A stretch of 64,000 nt of DNA from Pantoea eucalypti (GCF_009646115.1 NZ_CP045721.1:62001-126000); one strand, 5' to 3'; positions 36,217 to 45,945 are shown, numbered from the stretch's first letter. Program-made: numbers and translations. Notes: generated by a model from the letters alone, not told the origin.

Positions 36217-36549
36217 TTAAGACTTTTTTGCTAAACGATCTTTTTTGGGCGCTGCGCTTTCAGCGCAAAAATAACTGATTATTTTTGTCTTAAAGGCGGG
36301 GTCCGTCCTGTCGCCATATGCCTCACTTTTAATGCGCTCACGAAACTTACCTGCTAATTTCTCTGCGTTGATACCTCTTGCCGGGGCTCTCTCAGTGACA
36401 TCAGGCAGAGCGTTGTGATCGCTGATAGAGAGTTCGCTTACTGATGGAAAGACTGAGGTGACCTCCTCAGGCGTTGAGGACGCCTGAAACGCACAGGTAA
36501 CCCTGGCCGCAGACAGCCCTTCTACAGCAGCAAAATTTGACTGATTCAT
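36217..36549 (-). CDS. Hypothetical small protein, uncertain gene
   Basis: About 110 residues from the ATG at 36549 (a further ATG lies at 36564). The product is charged and alanine-rich without hydrophobic segments, with an N-terminal Ser/Thr/Val-rich part and a C-terminal basic part. I recognise no family. The ribosome site is weak. It lies between dapC and the second IS remnant in AT-poor DNA. It may be a remnant of a longer gene. Confidence 0.35.
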   Translation of the reverse strand: MNQSNFAAVEGLSAARVTCAFQASSTPEEVTSVFPSVSELSISDHNALPDVTERAPARGINAEKLAGKFRERIKSEAYGDRTDPAFKTKIISYFCAESAAPKKDRLAKKS

Positions 36550-36639
36550 ATCCGCAGGATGCATCAGCTTTAATCGTTAACCGGGTTCACGCAGCGTATG
36601 CTCTTTGGCCGTCTGAATGTCAGTGGCTAGCTGTCTTAC

Positions 36640-37320
36640 ATCAGAATGAGATAACCGAAACGCGAATTCACCATGGATATCGCCGGGTATACGTGATGCT
36701 CAGGCGGGAAGGCTGTCGCAATAACCACAAACGGATCTACCGGCTTTTCAGCGAGCAGGCGCTGTTACTGCGCCTCAAACGTCCACGGCGCAATAAATCC
36801 GCGCAGCGCCGGCAGCCACAGCCTCAGCCTCAGCCTCAGGGGCTGTATTCGAATCACGTCTGGGGCATGGAATTTGTCTCGGACGTGCTGTTTGACAGGC
36901 GACGACTGCGCCTGCTAAAGGTTATCGACCTTTACACCGACGAATGCCTGGGATCTGCGTCGGGCAGAATCTGCGTTCAACAGAAGTGGCAGAAATGCTG
37001 AACAGCATAACGCTCAGGCGTCCTTTGCCGCAGTAGCTAAAAACCGATAGTGGTTCTGAATTTCAGGAAAAATGCTGGACAGATGGGTGTACGAAAGTGG
37101 GAGAAGGATCGACTTTCACGCCCGGGAGCACCCTCGGACAACGCTACAGTCGAGTCCTTCAACGGCTGGTTGCGTCAGGAATGCCTGAATGATAACTGGC
37201 TCATGTCTCTGGAGGATGCACTGCACAAGATCGAGTCCTGGCGCATACTCTTTAACAAGAGACGTCCCCATTCTGCAGTGGGCTGTATGCCCCCTCCGAA
37301 TTTGCCCAAAAATCTGCTGG
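36640..37320 (+). mobile_element. Remnant of a second IS3-family element (IS407-like)
   Basis: The orfB catalytic region is recognisable in three pieces: HHGYRRVYVMLRREG...HKRIYRLF, NHVWGMEFVSDVLFDRRRL...DLYTDECLG and RPGAPSDNATVESFNGWLRQECLN...LFNKRRPHSAVG. This is a different orfB type from the one at 33.6 kb. A GGGTCAGAGTCAC sequence after the end (about 37380) may be what remains of the terminal repeat. orfA is absent. Confidence 0.7.
36640..37320 (+). pseudogene. IS407-like transposase orfB pseudogene
   Basis: At least two frame changes split the gene: the frame giving the first part ends at 37001, and the last DDE-region part resumes in another frame from about 37080. The stretch between, including the second catalytic Asp, is garbled. 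The final glutamate region (NATVESFNG) is intact. Non-functional. Confidence 0.75.
36817..36840 (+). repeat. Hexanucleotide microsatellite (CAGCCT) in the orfB remnant
   Basis: Three to four copies of CAGCCT encode a run of Gln-Pro pairs within the broken transposase gene. Slippage here may have contributed to decay or to expansion afterwards. Confidence 0.5.
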
Positions 37321-37369
37321 TTGCCAGAATATGCAGCCATAATGAAGCCGGTTATTCCCGATTATGAAT

Positions 37370-38022
37370 GGATCATATACGGGGTCAGAGTCACTTATGA
37401 AGACGTTACTAAAACCGGTGTATATAAATCAACGGGGAGCAGGTCAACAATGAATCTTCTCACTTTCTTATAGATATCCACTTTAGTTTTTAACTGTCAC
37501 GAAAAATTCATTATAAAAGCATAATTCTGACTTTAATTTAGAATAAACAAAAACTAAATGAATGCAAAAAAATATCGTGGGATTTATTTTTAAGAACTTT
37601 TACCCTTGTAAAAAAACAACCGGGCGCTTGAGAATAATTTTCCAAATAAGGCCTACATTCAATCAGGATGGTTTTCAATATGTATTTTATGTTTTAATGA
37701 GGTTTGTGAAGAATAATTATCCCGCTCGTTAACTAAGACTAATGATTAGCAAAATTAACTACTATCACTTTCTCGGGGAGTTGGTATTACATCTCCTGTT
37801 ATAATGAAAATGTACTTTACCTGCATAGTTAATCGTGATAAAAACAATCATTAGCCACTTCTCTAAAATCACTTAAAGCCAGCGTTAATAAGTGAAAAAA
37901 TTTATTTTTTAAATGTTTAATCATGGCATACCGCTGTGCCTGTATTATATAAATCCTATTGTATCAGCAGCCTGTAATGATGACTATTTAGTTAAATGAT
38001 TTTCCACACCTGGAGATGAAAC
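37370..38022. other. 650-bp AT-rich gap before the LysE-type gene
   Basis: Very AT-rich, especially 37470-37960. It must hold the LysE-type gene promoter. No gene is supported and no riboswitch fold was recognised by eye. Confidence 0.4.
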
Positions 38023-38655
38023 ATGCCTGATCATACTCATTTTATAGCTTTTGGTTTGATTGCACTTGCAATGGTGTTAACTCCTGGCCCAAACATGATT
38101 TATCTGATCTCTCGGTCTGTATGCCAGGGAAGACAAGCCGGGCTGATATCTTTAGGTGGTATCGCTTTTGCGTTTGTTTTATACATACTCTGTGCGGCAT
38201 TAGGAATAACAGCTTTCCTGTTTGCCATTCCTTATGCATATGATCTACTTCGTTTTTCCGGAGTTGCTTATCTTTTATATCTGGCCTGGCAATCAGTTAA
38301 ACCTGGAGGCAGGTCTACTTTCGCTGTTACAAATTTACCCATAGATTCCTCAAAGAAACTCTTTATCATGGGTTTCATTACTAATGTATTAAATCCTAAA
38401 GTTGCCATTATGTATTTATCTTTATTGCCACAATTTATCCAGCCAGCGCACGGGAGTGTACTGACTCAGTCTCTGGAACTCGGAAGCATACAGATTTCTA
38501 TCAGCATGGTAGTCAATGCTACTATTGTGATGATGGCAGGAACTTTAGCCAAATTTCTTTCAAGCCGACCTGCATGGCTTAAAGCGCAACGCTGGATAAT
38601 GGGTACTGTGCTTGCAGGATTGGCAGTGAGAATTGCTCTGGAATCAAAAAAATAA
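38023..38655 (+). CDS. LysE/RhtB-family amino acid exporter
   Basis: 210 residues, with the family signature LTPGPNMIYLISRS at residues 19-33 and about six hydrophobic helices including GFITNVLNPKVAIMYLSLLPQF. It exports amino acids or homoserine lactone-like molecules across the inner membrane. ATG follows GGAGATG by 6 bases. It stands alone; codon use is AT-rich as in dapC-like gene, with a 650-bp AT-rich leader. Substrate not readable from the sequence. Confidence 0.86.
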   Translation: MPDHTHFIAFGLIALAMVLTPGPNMIYLISRSVCQGRQAGLISLGGIAFAFVLYILCAALGITAFLFAIPYAYDLLRFSGVAYLLYLAWQSVKPGGRSTFAVTNLPIDSSKKLFIMGFITNVLNPKVAIMYLSLLPQFIQPAHGSVLTQSLELGSIQISISMVVNATIVMMAGTLAKFLSSRPAWLKAQRWIMGTVLAGLAVRIALESKK

Positions 38656-38768
38656 AAAATTATGCGTTTGTGGCGATTCTGTTCAGCGTCCGGCTACTGC
38701 CGATTTGGGGCTTCTTCGTATCGCGACAGTCATTGAGATCGTCGGCGCAATTTGTAGTGAACTTAATA

Positions 38769-39008
38769 TTACACTTTAACAAACTCGCCGCGCTCCGCCT
38801 GTTTCATTGACTCATTAATATGCGCAGCGTTCGCCGGGTTGCTAAAGAGATACACCGTTTCTATCAGTGCTTCATACTCTTCCGCATCAACTATCATAAC
38901 ATCAGGTGCCTCGCGGCGCAAAATGCGCACAGGCTCAGCGTCGTCGGTGACCCGCTTCATCGTATCTGCGAAATGTTTACGGGCATCGGTAAAATTGATT
39001 GAATGCAT
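38769..39008 (-). CDS. yefM: YefM/Phd-family antitoxin without toxin
   Basis: 79 residues from the ATG at 39008, which has GGGAG 8 bases upstream. The N-terminal DNA-binding part has MHSINFTDARKHFADTMKRV and the segment VMIVDAEEYEALIETVYLF, typical of YefM. It would bind its own operator and neutralise a YoeB-type toxin. The cognate toxin gene normally follows within a few bases on the same strand, but only 113 bp separate the stop from the LysE-type gene, and no RelE/YoeB sequence is there. Confidence 0.85.
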   Translation of the reverse strand: MHSINFTDARKHFADTMKRVTDDAEPVRILRREAPDVMIVDAEEYEALIETVYLFSNPANAAHINESMKQAERGEFVKV

Positions 39009-39023
39009 GTTATTAACTCCCAT

Positions 39024-39538
39024 CAGTTAAACAGCAATATGCAACCTGTACTCAAGTAACTACAATTTAAAATTTGCCCGATTTCTTGTCAGGACGACGC
39101 CCTTGCAACGGAAAGATTAAGGAGGGAGCCAGGAAGTCTGATCTTTAAAATTCTTATGACATCAATTAAGTCTGTCGTTCCTCAGCTGGGAATGCTTATG
39201 CTTGTCGTGCTACGCAGCCATAAATGCTACTCCTTTATGGGTGTGGAGCCGGTTGAGAATCGCTGAGGCACGTCGGTACGTCGTCGTCCCCGCATGTCGA
39301 AATAGGTTCGTGACCTGATACCTACAGATTAGTACATCCCGATGTTAGCAACGTCCATTCCTGGTTTAAACCGAACTAACGCCAAGCCAATGTCCGCTAA
39401 TAGCGAAAGGCGGACACTGGCAATTTTGCTCTCATAAAAGTGACTATAGAAACAGTTGAGATTCAAATAACGAGAATAAGGAAATTCAGGACGTTCTTAT
39501 GAGTAACTTTTATTTTTAAAGGAGGTCGTCAACCTGTG
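39024..39538. other. 515-bp gap with a long hairpin
   Basis: Apart from the hairpin at 39386-39421 I see nothing, and no gene is supported. Confidence 0.4.
39386..39421. repeat. AATGTCCGCT-type palindromic element
   Basis: GCCAATGTCCGC at 39386-39397 pairs with GCGGACACTGGC at 39410-39421, one mismatch, 12-nt loop. The left arm carries AATGTCCGCT, seen again at 54747 and 63275. A small non-coding palindromic repeat of unknown function. Confidence 0.6.
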
Positions 39539-40159
39539 TCATAAAAACTTCTCTGCAGTCGCTTTAGCAATGCAGATGGCAATTACCGTAAGTGCGAGTC
39601 TGAGCGTCTCTTTTTCGGGCCAGGAGGGGGCTAGCCGGAGCTGGGCATCGTAATCGTCACGCCCATAGGGATAACACGAGCCCGGTCTGGCAAATCGCAC
39701 ACCTGCCACAGCGGCTAGCTGGACGATGCGACTGGCAGTGCCGGGAAGTACATGCAGGCTGACAAAATATTCCCCTTCAGGACGGGACCATGATACGTGC
39801 TGCTGGCAGCCTAAAACCGAAGAAAAAATGGCATCAACAAGTTCAAACCTGGGCCTGAGAACCTGACGATGCTGTTCCATCAGAGCCCGTATATTCCCTG
39901 GGCTCTTAAGAAAACGGGCCTGCCGAAGCTGGTTGACCTTATCAGGACCGACACTCCAGACGGATGCATGCCTGAGCCACCATGTCTTATTGGTGCCAGA
40001 CGCCCCTATAAATGCAACGCCGGCACCCGGGAGAGTCATTTTTGATGTTGAGGCATAAATCGGTACACGGTCAGGATTCCCATGACGCACGCAGTCATCA
40101 TAAATACTCGCTATCATGCGATCGTTTTCTGCAAGCGGATGCACACAATATGCATTATC
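39539..40159 (-). pseudogene. Aspartate-type aminotransferase, C-terminal half only
   Basis: The open frame gives HPLAENDRMIASIYDDC, STSKMTLPGAGVAFIG (PLP lysine), GPDKVNQLRQARF and the ending RPGSCYPYGRDDYDAQLRLAP, the C-terminal part of the AspT-like class-I aminotransferases of Corynebacterium (PF12897). The open frame reaches an internal M at 40144; the motif DNAYCV just upstream, at about 40159, still fits the family, but the N-terminal half (about 200 residues) is gone. A start codon inside is not evidence of function. Confidence 0.72.
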
Positions 40160-40421
40160 TCAGAAAATCCGGAAATCAGGCGCTGCCGGGGATCCAGTTT
40201 CTCCTGCTCAGCAGGTATGGGCTTCAGCGTGCCAGAAAGGTTCATGTATTATCCTGCAGAGCATCAAAAAAACGACTGTGTAAGAATCAGAAAGAGAGTT
40301 CAAATCGATAATTTATAGGCGCTTATTCAGTTGCTGAATAATGCTGAGTATCCCGGCCTGCCAACCTTGACGAAACCTTATGCCATCAGCAGGATGGCAT
40401 TCCGGACATAAATAATGAGGA

Positions 40422-41111
40422 ATGGTTCAGGATATGACACCTCTCGTACTGATCCCCGGGTTCATGCTTGATGAAACTTTGTGGGATGACTTCATCGACG
40501 TTTATCCGCCCGGTCAGACGTTCTGCCGCGTCAGCCTTGGTCAGGAAGAAAGTATTGCCGGGATGGCTGCCGGGATCGTCGCGTCGCTTCCTGAGCGTTT
40601 TGTACTGGCAGGGTTCTCGCTGGGAGGATATGTTGCCCGCGCTATAGCCGAAACGGCTCCGGAAAAAGTTGCCGGCCTGGTCCTTATTGCCACTTCACTG
40701 CGTGAAGACTCATACCGGCAACGAGAACGGCTGGATGCTGCTGTGCTTTCGGGTGAGTTCAGGGGGATAAGTCCTGCCGCTATCAGGCATTCGCTTCATC
40801 CGAAATTTCATGATGATACAGCTCTGCTGGGGCGTATTCGCGAAATGGGAAAACGCCTTGGCCCGGAAGTATTCAGAGCCCAGTCCCTGCTGAAACGCGG
40901 AGGAATAACCGTCAGGGAACTGACCTGTCCGGTGCTGATTATTGCAGCCGGAGAAGACAGGCTCAGAAGCCTCAGTGAGGCGGCTGAACTTTCTGAGCTT
41001 TTCCGGTGTCCGGCAGAAATCATTGAAGGCAGCGGGCACATGATACCGCTTGAGAAACCCAGGGAACTGGCTCAGATGATTTCAAACTGGATTAGCCTTA
41101 ATGGCCTGTAA
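40422..41111 (+). CDS. Alpha/beta hydrolase, small esterase type
   Basis: 229 residues. The fold shows LVLIPGFMLDETLWDD at the N-terminus, nucleophile elbow GFSLGG (Ser near residue 92), acid in AAGEDRLR and histidine in GSGHMIPLEKP. It resembles small esterases such as BioH or RutD-like proteins but with unknown substrate. An ATG at 40434 is an alternative start. It stands alone, between two pseudogenes. Confidence 0.8.
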   Translation: MVQDMTPLVLIPGFMLDETLWDDFIDVYPPGQTFCRVSLGQEESIAGMAAGIVASLPERFVLAGFSLGGYVARAIAETAPEKVAGLVLIATSLREDSYRQRERLDAAVLSGEFRGISPAAIRHSLHPKFHDDTALLGRIREMGKRLGPEVFRAQSLLKRGGITVRELTCPVLIIAAGEDRLRSLSEAAELSELFRCPAEIIEGSGHMIPLEKPRELAQMISNWISLNGL

Positions 41112-41123
41112 TTACCTTAAAAG

Positions 41124-41890
41124 TCAGATTACCCTGCAAACCCTGTATATCTGCTCCCTCAGCCACAGGTGTGCCGCATTGTTCTCGTCACGCTTATGCC
41201 AGTAGAGGTTCCAGCTAACAGGCTGGGCTTCAAAGCGTAGTTCTATCCTCTGAAGCCCGGAAAAAAGAGGTGTGGATGCCATCTTTTCTGACACTACCGA
41301 GATGAGGTCGGTTTTCACTAATACAAAAGGCAGCGTCAGCCAGTGCGGTGTCGTGACGGCAATCTTTCGGCTGAAACGCTGACCTGACAGTATATTGTCC
41401 ACAAAGCGAACATCCGCAGAACTCGTTGCAACGTGCAGATGACTGGCGCTAAGAAACTCAGACAGTGTCAGCGGTGCATCAGATAGCGGATGGTTCTGGC
41501 GCATTATACAGTTGAGCCTGTCGGTGATAACGGGGTCGCTGACAATTCCAGACGTGTGACGGAGTTGAGAGCTGACTACACAATTCAGGTCGCCGTCTTC
41601 CAGGGCAGGAATTGTTTTATCGACAGGTGTGTGCTCAATATTAATTTTATACCCGGGGCTGACCTGTCACGATAGACAACAAATCAGGTAGCAGCATCAG
41701 GCCCAGCAAATCTGCCATACGGCCCGAGAATGACTGCGTACTTTTTGCCTGTACGAAGGTCACTTCAGACATCATCAGTCGCTCCGCTTCCTTCAGGATC
41801 TTCGTCACGCCAACGCTGATTTCCACCGCCCGCGGCGTAGAATAGTCCGCAGATTCATCATTTGAAACCGGTAGTGAGAGGGCCAGGAAA
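41124..41890 (-). pseudogene. LysR regulator pseudogene, HTH deleted and frameshifted
   Basis: Two frames together give a LysR effector domain: RAVEISVGVTKILKEAERLM...MADLLGLMLLPDLLSIVTGQ, then, after a frameshift near 41660, APGIKINIEHTPVDKTIPA...RLNCIMRQNHPL and the C-terminal third to the stop at 41124. The HTH domain is missing upstream of about 41890, where azlD ends. It was presumably once a nodD/PcpR-type LysR next to azlCD. Confidence 0.72.
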
Positions 41891-41891
41891 T

Positions 41892-42188
41892 TCAGGATAT
41901 TATTAGCTGAAGAATGCCCAGCGTCGCGACGGAAATAATCAGTGTTGGTAACATCGACAGCCTGATGGCACAGCCTGCCGCAACGATCAATGCAATGATT
42001 TGTGCCGGATTTCCGGAAGCAAAATAAGGAGCAATAGCAGAAATCATCACGCATCCCGGCGCACTTTCCAGCACGCTGCGCGTGCCGGGACTCAGGCTAC
42101 GTTTCCTCAATATAAGATAACCCAGGATGCGCGTCAGATAGGTGACCACTGCCATACCCAGAATTGTCATGCATGCAGCCAGTGTCAT
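41892..42188 (-). CDS. azlD: AzlD-type branched-chain amino acid exporter subunit
   Basis: 98 residues with four hydrophobic segments; start at ATG 42188, which overlaps the azlC stop as ATGA. AzlD is the small partner of AzlC; together they export branched-chain amino acids. Signature VVTYLTRILGYLILR near residues 13-27. The open frame extends further upstream but that part is within azlC. Confidence 0.85.
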   Translation of the reverse strand: MTLAACMTILGMAVVTYLTRILGYLILRKRSLSPGTRSVLESAPGCVMISAIAPYFASGNPAQIIALIVAAGCAIRLSMLPTLIISVATLGILQLIIS

Positions 42189-42901
42189 TTTACTTTCACT
42201 CCCCGTACCCATGCTGAAAATATGCCGCTGAACGTCCCTGCCAGCACATAGGTATGGCCAGGTACCAGACGATAACAGACTGCGGCCACCGTCAGGCTGA
42301 TAAGCCAGGGGATGGCTGCGTCCAGGCCTTTCCACATGCTACGCAGGAGGACGATAAAGGTGGCAGGAAAAGCAATAGCAAAACCGTACTGCTCAATGTT
42401 TCCAAGCACGGGGCCCGCAAGAAAACCCGTGACTGAAAATCCAACCCAGACGGGATAAAACGGAAAGCTGGCCCCCAGGTAATAAGCCATGGTAAACGAC
42501 TGCTCAGGCGGTAAAGTGGCAGCGTTTTTTAGCATTTTCGCATAGGTGACCGCCCAGCCCTCATCGGCCATAAAAAATAAGGCAGGTAATATCTGACGAC
42601 GGGGAAGATGCTTGATATAGGGCGTCAGGGCTGCCCCCATTATGATGTGGCGACTGTTAATCAGGAACGTCAGCAGAATAATGGTCAGTACCGGCAAGGG
42701 CTCGTGCCAGAGCTGTATAGCGGCAAATTCCGATCCTCCAGCAAAATTCAGCGCCGTCATGAAGCCTGTTTCGGGCAGGGTCAGGCCCGATCGGGAAGCC
42801 TGAGCCCCCAGAATAATTGCGTAAGGCGCAATTGCCATGAGCAAAGGAGACGCATCCTTAACACCCTGCAGGAAGGAATCGCTTCTCGTTATGCTGTTCA
42901 T
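42185..42901 (-). CDS. azlC: AzlC-type branched-chain amino acid exporter subunit
   Basis: 239 residues from the ATG at 42901. AzlC signature: FLQGVKDASPLLMAIAPYAIILG near the start and NSRHIIMGAALTPY around residue 80, with seven to eight hydrophobic segments. Forms the exporter with AzlD. The ribosome site is weak. The gene is just downstream of a MocR regulator on the same strand (86 bp), which may control it. Confidence 0.85.
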   Translation of the reverse strand: MNSITRSDSFLQGVKDASPLLMAIAPYAIILGAQASRSGLTLPETGFMTALNFAGGSEFAAIQLWHEPLPVLTIILLTFLINSRHIIMGAALTPYIKHLPRRQILPALFFMADEGWAVTYAKMLKNAATLPPEQSFTMAYYLGASFPFYPVWVGFSVTGFLAGPVLGNIEQYGFAIAFPATFIVLLRSMWKGLDAAIPWLISLTVAAVCYRLVPGHTYVLAGTFSGIFSAWVRGVKVK

Positions 42902-42986
42902 ATTATTTTTCCGTAATGGATTAGTTGAGCCATGCGGGCCAGGCAATCTGAAAAGCCTGATACCGGCGGGCCTTCTGGTTTTCTGT

Positions 42987-44429
42987 TTACTTCATTTCGT
43001 TCAGCTGATGAGCGGCCAGGGCACCCAACCGCGATATGGCCATGCGGTGCCTGTCCGTCAGTTCAAAACACGCTGCCATACGGAAACAGTGATTGAATGC
43101 CCGGCTTCCGGAGCACAGAAGGCCTGGCATACATAGTATTTTTTCATCCAGGGCGGCATGAAATAGAGCCAGCGTGTCGGCACCTTCCGGCAGCTCAATC
43201 CATAAAATAAAGCCTGCCTGCGGGCGGCTGACACGAGTGCCTGCTGGAAAATAATCTGCAATACAGGCTCTTACAGCATCAATCTGTCGTTCATATAATC
43301 GCCTGAGGTGGCGCAGGTGCAGGTCATATCCGCCGTTCTCAAGGAATATCCCCAGGCTTTCACTCAATAATCCGGACTCAGCGACAGTGGAGGTAAACTT
43401 CATCTGCCTGGCGACATCGCGAAAGCGTCCGGCGTCCAGCCAGCCAATGCGAAAGTCTGGCGCAACCGTTTTGGTATAGCTTGCACACACCATCACCCAG
43501 CCATCACGATCAAAGGCACGAATGTTGGGTATGCAGGTATCGCCAAACTGCAGTTCGGCATACATGACATCCTCTATTACGGCGAACTGCCGGGTTTCAG
43601 CCATGCGGGCCAGGCGCTGACGATTTTCTGAAGGCATGACAAAGCCAAGTGGATTGTGGCCACTGGGTATCGTAATCACCGCGGAGATTTTTCGCTGCTC
43701 TGCAAGAGATTCAAGGGTATCCAGGCACATTCCGCTCTGAGGATGGGTAGGCAGATTCACAATACGACGGCCAAGATCCTCCAGCATAGGGTACAGGTTG
43801 TAAAAAGTAGGTGATTCAACGGCAACGGTATCACCGGGAAGGGTTGACGCCCGGACGGCCAGGCTAATGGCCTCCATGGTGCCGTGAGTGATGATTACGT
43901 CATCGGGAGAGAGGATCATGCCGGTGTGCAGACCGCGTCGGGCAATCTGTGAGCGCAGGCGGGGGGAGCCGGGCGGCATGGCGTAAGTTGTGCTGAACCC
44001 GGATGCTGAGCGCAGCAGCTGGGCTGTGATTTTTTTCAGCCGGCCGGCAGGATAAAACCTATCGCCAGACGGGCACGCAAGCGCAAGATCAATACAATCC
44101 CCGCGCAGCTGATTTTCCAGAATAACGGATAGCAGCCGGTTCAGACCGGATAAAGGCACCGCGCTTTCTCTGCTGTTCACCGAACTTTCCTGCAGGTGGC
44201 AGAGTTCAGGCAGGCTGTCGCGGACATAATAGCCGGATTGAGGTCGTGCGGAGATCAGCCCGCGATCCTCCAGAAGCCGGTAAGCGGTTTTGACCGAGTT
44301 AACACTGACCTCATATTGTCCCGCATAATGTCTGACGGACGGAATACGTGTACCGGGCGTCAGTTGTCCGCGCAGGATTGAGCGCGCGATGTCATCCGCA
44401 ATCGTTTCATATAGATGCATATATGTCAT
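42987..44429 (-). CDS. MocR regulator (GntR HTH + aminotransferase domain), YdcR-like
   Basis: 480 residues. GntR HTH at about residues 5-75 (GTRIPSVRHYAGQYEVSVNSVKTAYRLLEDRGLI), then the aminotransferase domain with IPSGHNPLGFVM, the VIEDVMYAELQF acid and the PLP lysine in SYTKTVAPDFRIGW. Similar to E. coli YdcR (468). A start at 44420 is an alternative. Same strand as azlCD, 86 bp upstream, so probable regulator of amino acid export. The direct-repeat operator expected upstream was not clearly found. Confidence 0.85.
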   Translation of the reverse strand: MTYMHLYETIADDIARSILRGQLTPGTRIPSVRHYAGQYEVSVNSVKTAYRLLEDRGLISARPQSGYYVRDSLPELCHLQESSVNSRESAVPLSGLNRLLSVILENQLRGDCIDLALACPSGDRFYPAGRLKKITAQLLRSASGFSTTYAMPPGSPRLRSQIARRGLHTGMILSPDDVIITHGTMEAISLAVRASTLPGDTVAVESPTFYNLYPMLEDLGRRIVNLPTHPQSGMCLDTLESLAEQRKISAVITIPSGHNPLGFVMPSENRQRLARMAETRQFAVIEDVMYAELQFGDTCIPNIRAFDRDGWVMVCASYTKTVAPDFRIGWLDAGRFRDVARQMKFTSTVAESGLLSESLGIFLENGGYDLHLRHLRRLYERQIDAVRACIADYFPAGTRVSRPQAGFILWIELPEGADTLALFHAALDEKILCMPGLLCSGSRAFNHCFRMAACFELTDRHRMAISRLGALAAHQLNEMK

Positions 44430-44925
44430 ATTTCTTGATCAGGATGGACACAATTTATATCAGGCCATGTGGCCTGACAATGCTGTTTTTATGACAATTT
44501 CACGCGTCAGTTCCCGCTAACTGTGACCATTAATATTGATGATTACTGTGGCTGTAACCATTCAGTCAGTTAGGGTATTATGAGAAATATGTTTGCTATA
44601 TTTCACGGCTTCGATGAAGGGGGCTGTTTTCAGACTGGTCGATCTTTTTTCTTCATTTCCAGCGTAATGCGTTTGCGGTCATCATGAATGCCCACTGTTT
44701 ATCTGAGGGGCAGCTGATAAAGCGGATACAGGGCACGCGGACGTCTGTCTGAATGAGGTGCAGGCTGCTCCTTTCAGCTGGCAGTCAGATAGCGGACCGC
44801 TGGCATGACGGAAAACCGGGCGGAGGAACCTGCCGGCCCCCTGACTCATCACGCGGGAACTGAGCCGCCCAGCCCTGTTGCCTGCCCGGGCTGGTTCGGC
44901 CAGACTGAGACAGTCTTCGTAAACG
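44430..44925. other. 500-bp gap between MocR and alcohol dehydrogenase genes
   Basis: The region holds the MocR promoter and the 3' side of the redox cluster. No gene or hairpin is convincing. Confidence 0.4.
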
Positions 44926-45945
44926 TTAAAGATCCATTCTCAGCACCATGCGAAACTTCACGTCCCCCGAACGCATGCGCTGATAAGCACTTTCAGCCTC
45001 AGCCAGCGGTGCCGTTTCAATCTGTGCACGTACGCTGGTCAGCAGACTGAATTTAAGGGCACGTTCTGTTTCGTAAGGTGTGCCGGTAAGAGAGCCCTCC
45101 AGCCTTAACTCGTTTCCGACCATTGCTCCGGGCATGATCAAAAGCGGGGAGCTGCCGGCACCCACAACCATAAATTTACCCTGTGGTGCGAGTGCTTTCA
45201 CCAGCCCGGAAGCGGCCTCGCTGTTAGTAATAGTCGTCAGGATAACCTGCGCGCCGCCAGCCTTTTTAATTTCTGCAACGGGGTCTGACTGTAGCGTATC
45301 AATGTACTGATGAGCCCCCAGGTTAAGGGCATCCTGCCTGATATCACTTCCGCGTCCTACCGCGATAACTTTGTAGCCCATTTTTTGTGCATACTGTATG
45401 GCCAGATGCCCCAGACCACCGATACCCTGAATAACGACTGTATCACCCGGCCGGGCGCCTGATTTGGTCAGCGCGTTGAAAGTGGCAATCCCTGCACAGA
45501 GCAGCGGAGCCGCCTCTGCAGAGAGCAGATCGTCGGGAATGAGAACCAGCCCCGTGGCACGCGCCAGCATTATTTCCGCATAGCCGCCATCGCAGGAGCT
45601 GCCGGTGACAGGCTGATCAGTGCAAAGCACAAACTGACCCTGCCGGCACTGCTCGCATTCGCCGCAGTATCCCCCCAGGCGCCCTACACCGACCCGCTGC
45701 CCTTCAGAAAGGTACGAGGGAACGCCCTGCCCCAGAGAGAGTATGCGCCCCACCACTTCATGGCCTGGAATGCGCGGATAAGTCGTATTCTTTTCAAGCC
45801 CCTCAACTGCGCCGGAATCCGCCCCGCAGATGCCACAGGCTTCGACCTTCAGAAGAACCTCGCCATAACCAGGCACCGGCACTGGGCGCTCTACCAGTTC
45901 CATTCTGCCTGGCTCGGTAATCTGCATTGCCTTGAATGTATTCAT
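44926..45945 (-). CDS. Zinc-dependent alcohol dehydrogenase
   Basis: 339 residues. MDR fold: catalytic Zn ligands in ACGICGADSGAV and the GHEVVG histidine-glutamate, structural-zinc cysteines in GGYCGECEQCRQGQFVLC, and the NAD(P) loop GIGGLGHLAIQYA near residue 175. Similar to AdhP/YahK-type enzymes; oxidises primary alcohols or reduces aldehydes. ATG follows GGAA. It is last in a minus-strand series with glutathione reductase and an FAD oxidase, about 190 bp after the previous gene, so operon membership is likely but not certain. Confidence 0.85.
   Translation of the reverse strand: MNTFKAMQITEPGRMELVERPVPVPGYGEVLLKVEACGICGADSGAVEGLEKNTTYPRIPGHEVVGRILSLGQGVPSYLSEGQRVGVGRLGGYCGECEQCRQGQFVLCTDQPVTGSSCDGGYAEIMLARATGLVLIPDDLLSAEAAPLLCAGIATFNALTKSGARPGDTVVIQGIGGLGHLAIQYAQKMGYKVIAVGRGSDIRQDALNLGAHQYIDTLQSDPVAEIKKAGGAQVILTTITNSEAASGLVKALAPQGKFMVVGAGSSPLLIMPGAMVGNELRLEGSLTGTPYETERALKFSLLTSVRAQIETAPLAEAESAYQRMRSGDVKFRMVLRMDL

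Noticed and set aside
35994..36278. 94-residue frame after dapC
   Set aside because: Cys/Leu-rich without ribosome site and no recognisable motif. Treated as noise.
37470..38022. Possible riboswitch before the LysE-type gene
   Set aside because: The leader is long, but AT-rich and I could not see a known fold; no support.
40141..40260. Possible N-terminal piece starting MNLSGTLKPIPAEQEK upstream of the aminotransferase fragment
   Set aside because: It is in another frame and does not resemble the family N-terminus; only the DNAYCV motif was accepted.
40012..40318. Two frames on the plus strand over the aminotransferase fragment
   Set aside because: They are the antisense of a recognisable coding sequence.
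44805..45050. 81-residue frame at the end of the alcohol dehydrogenase gene
   Set aside because: It is antisense to the real gene end and has no ribosome site.
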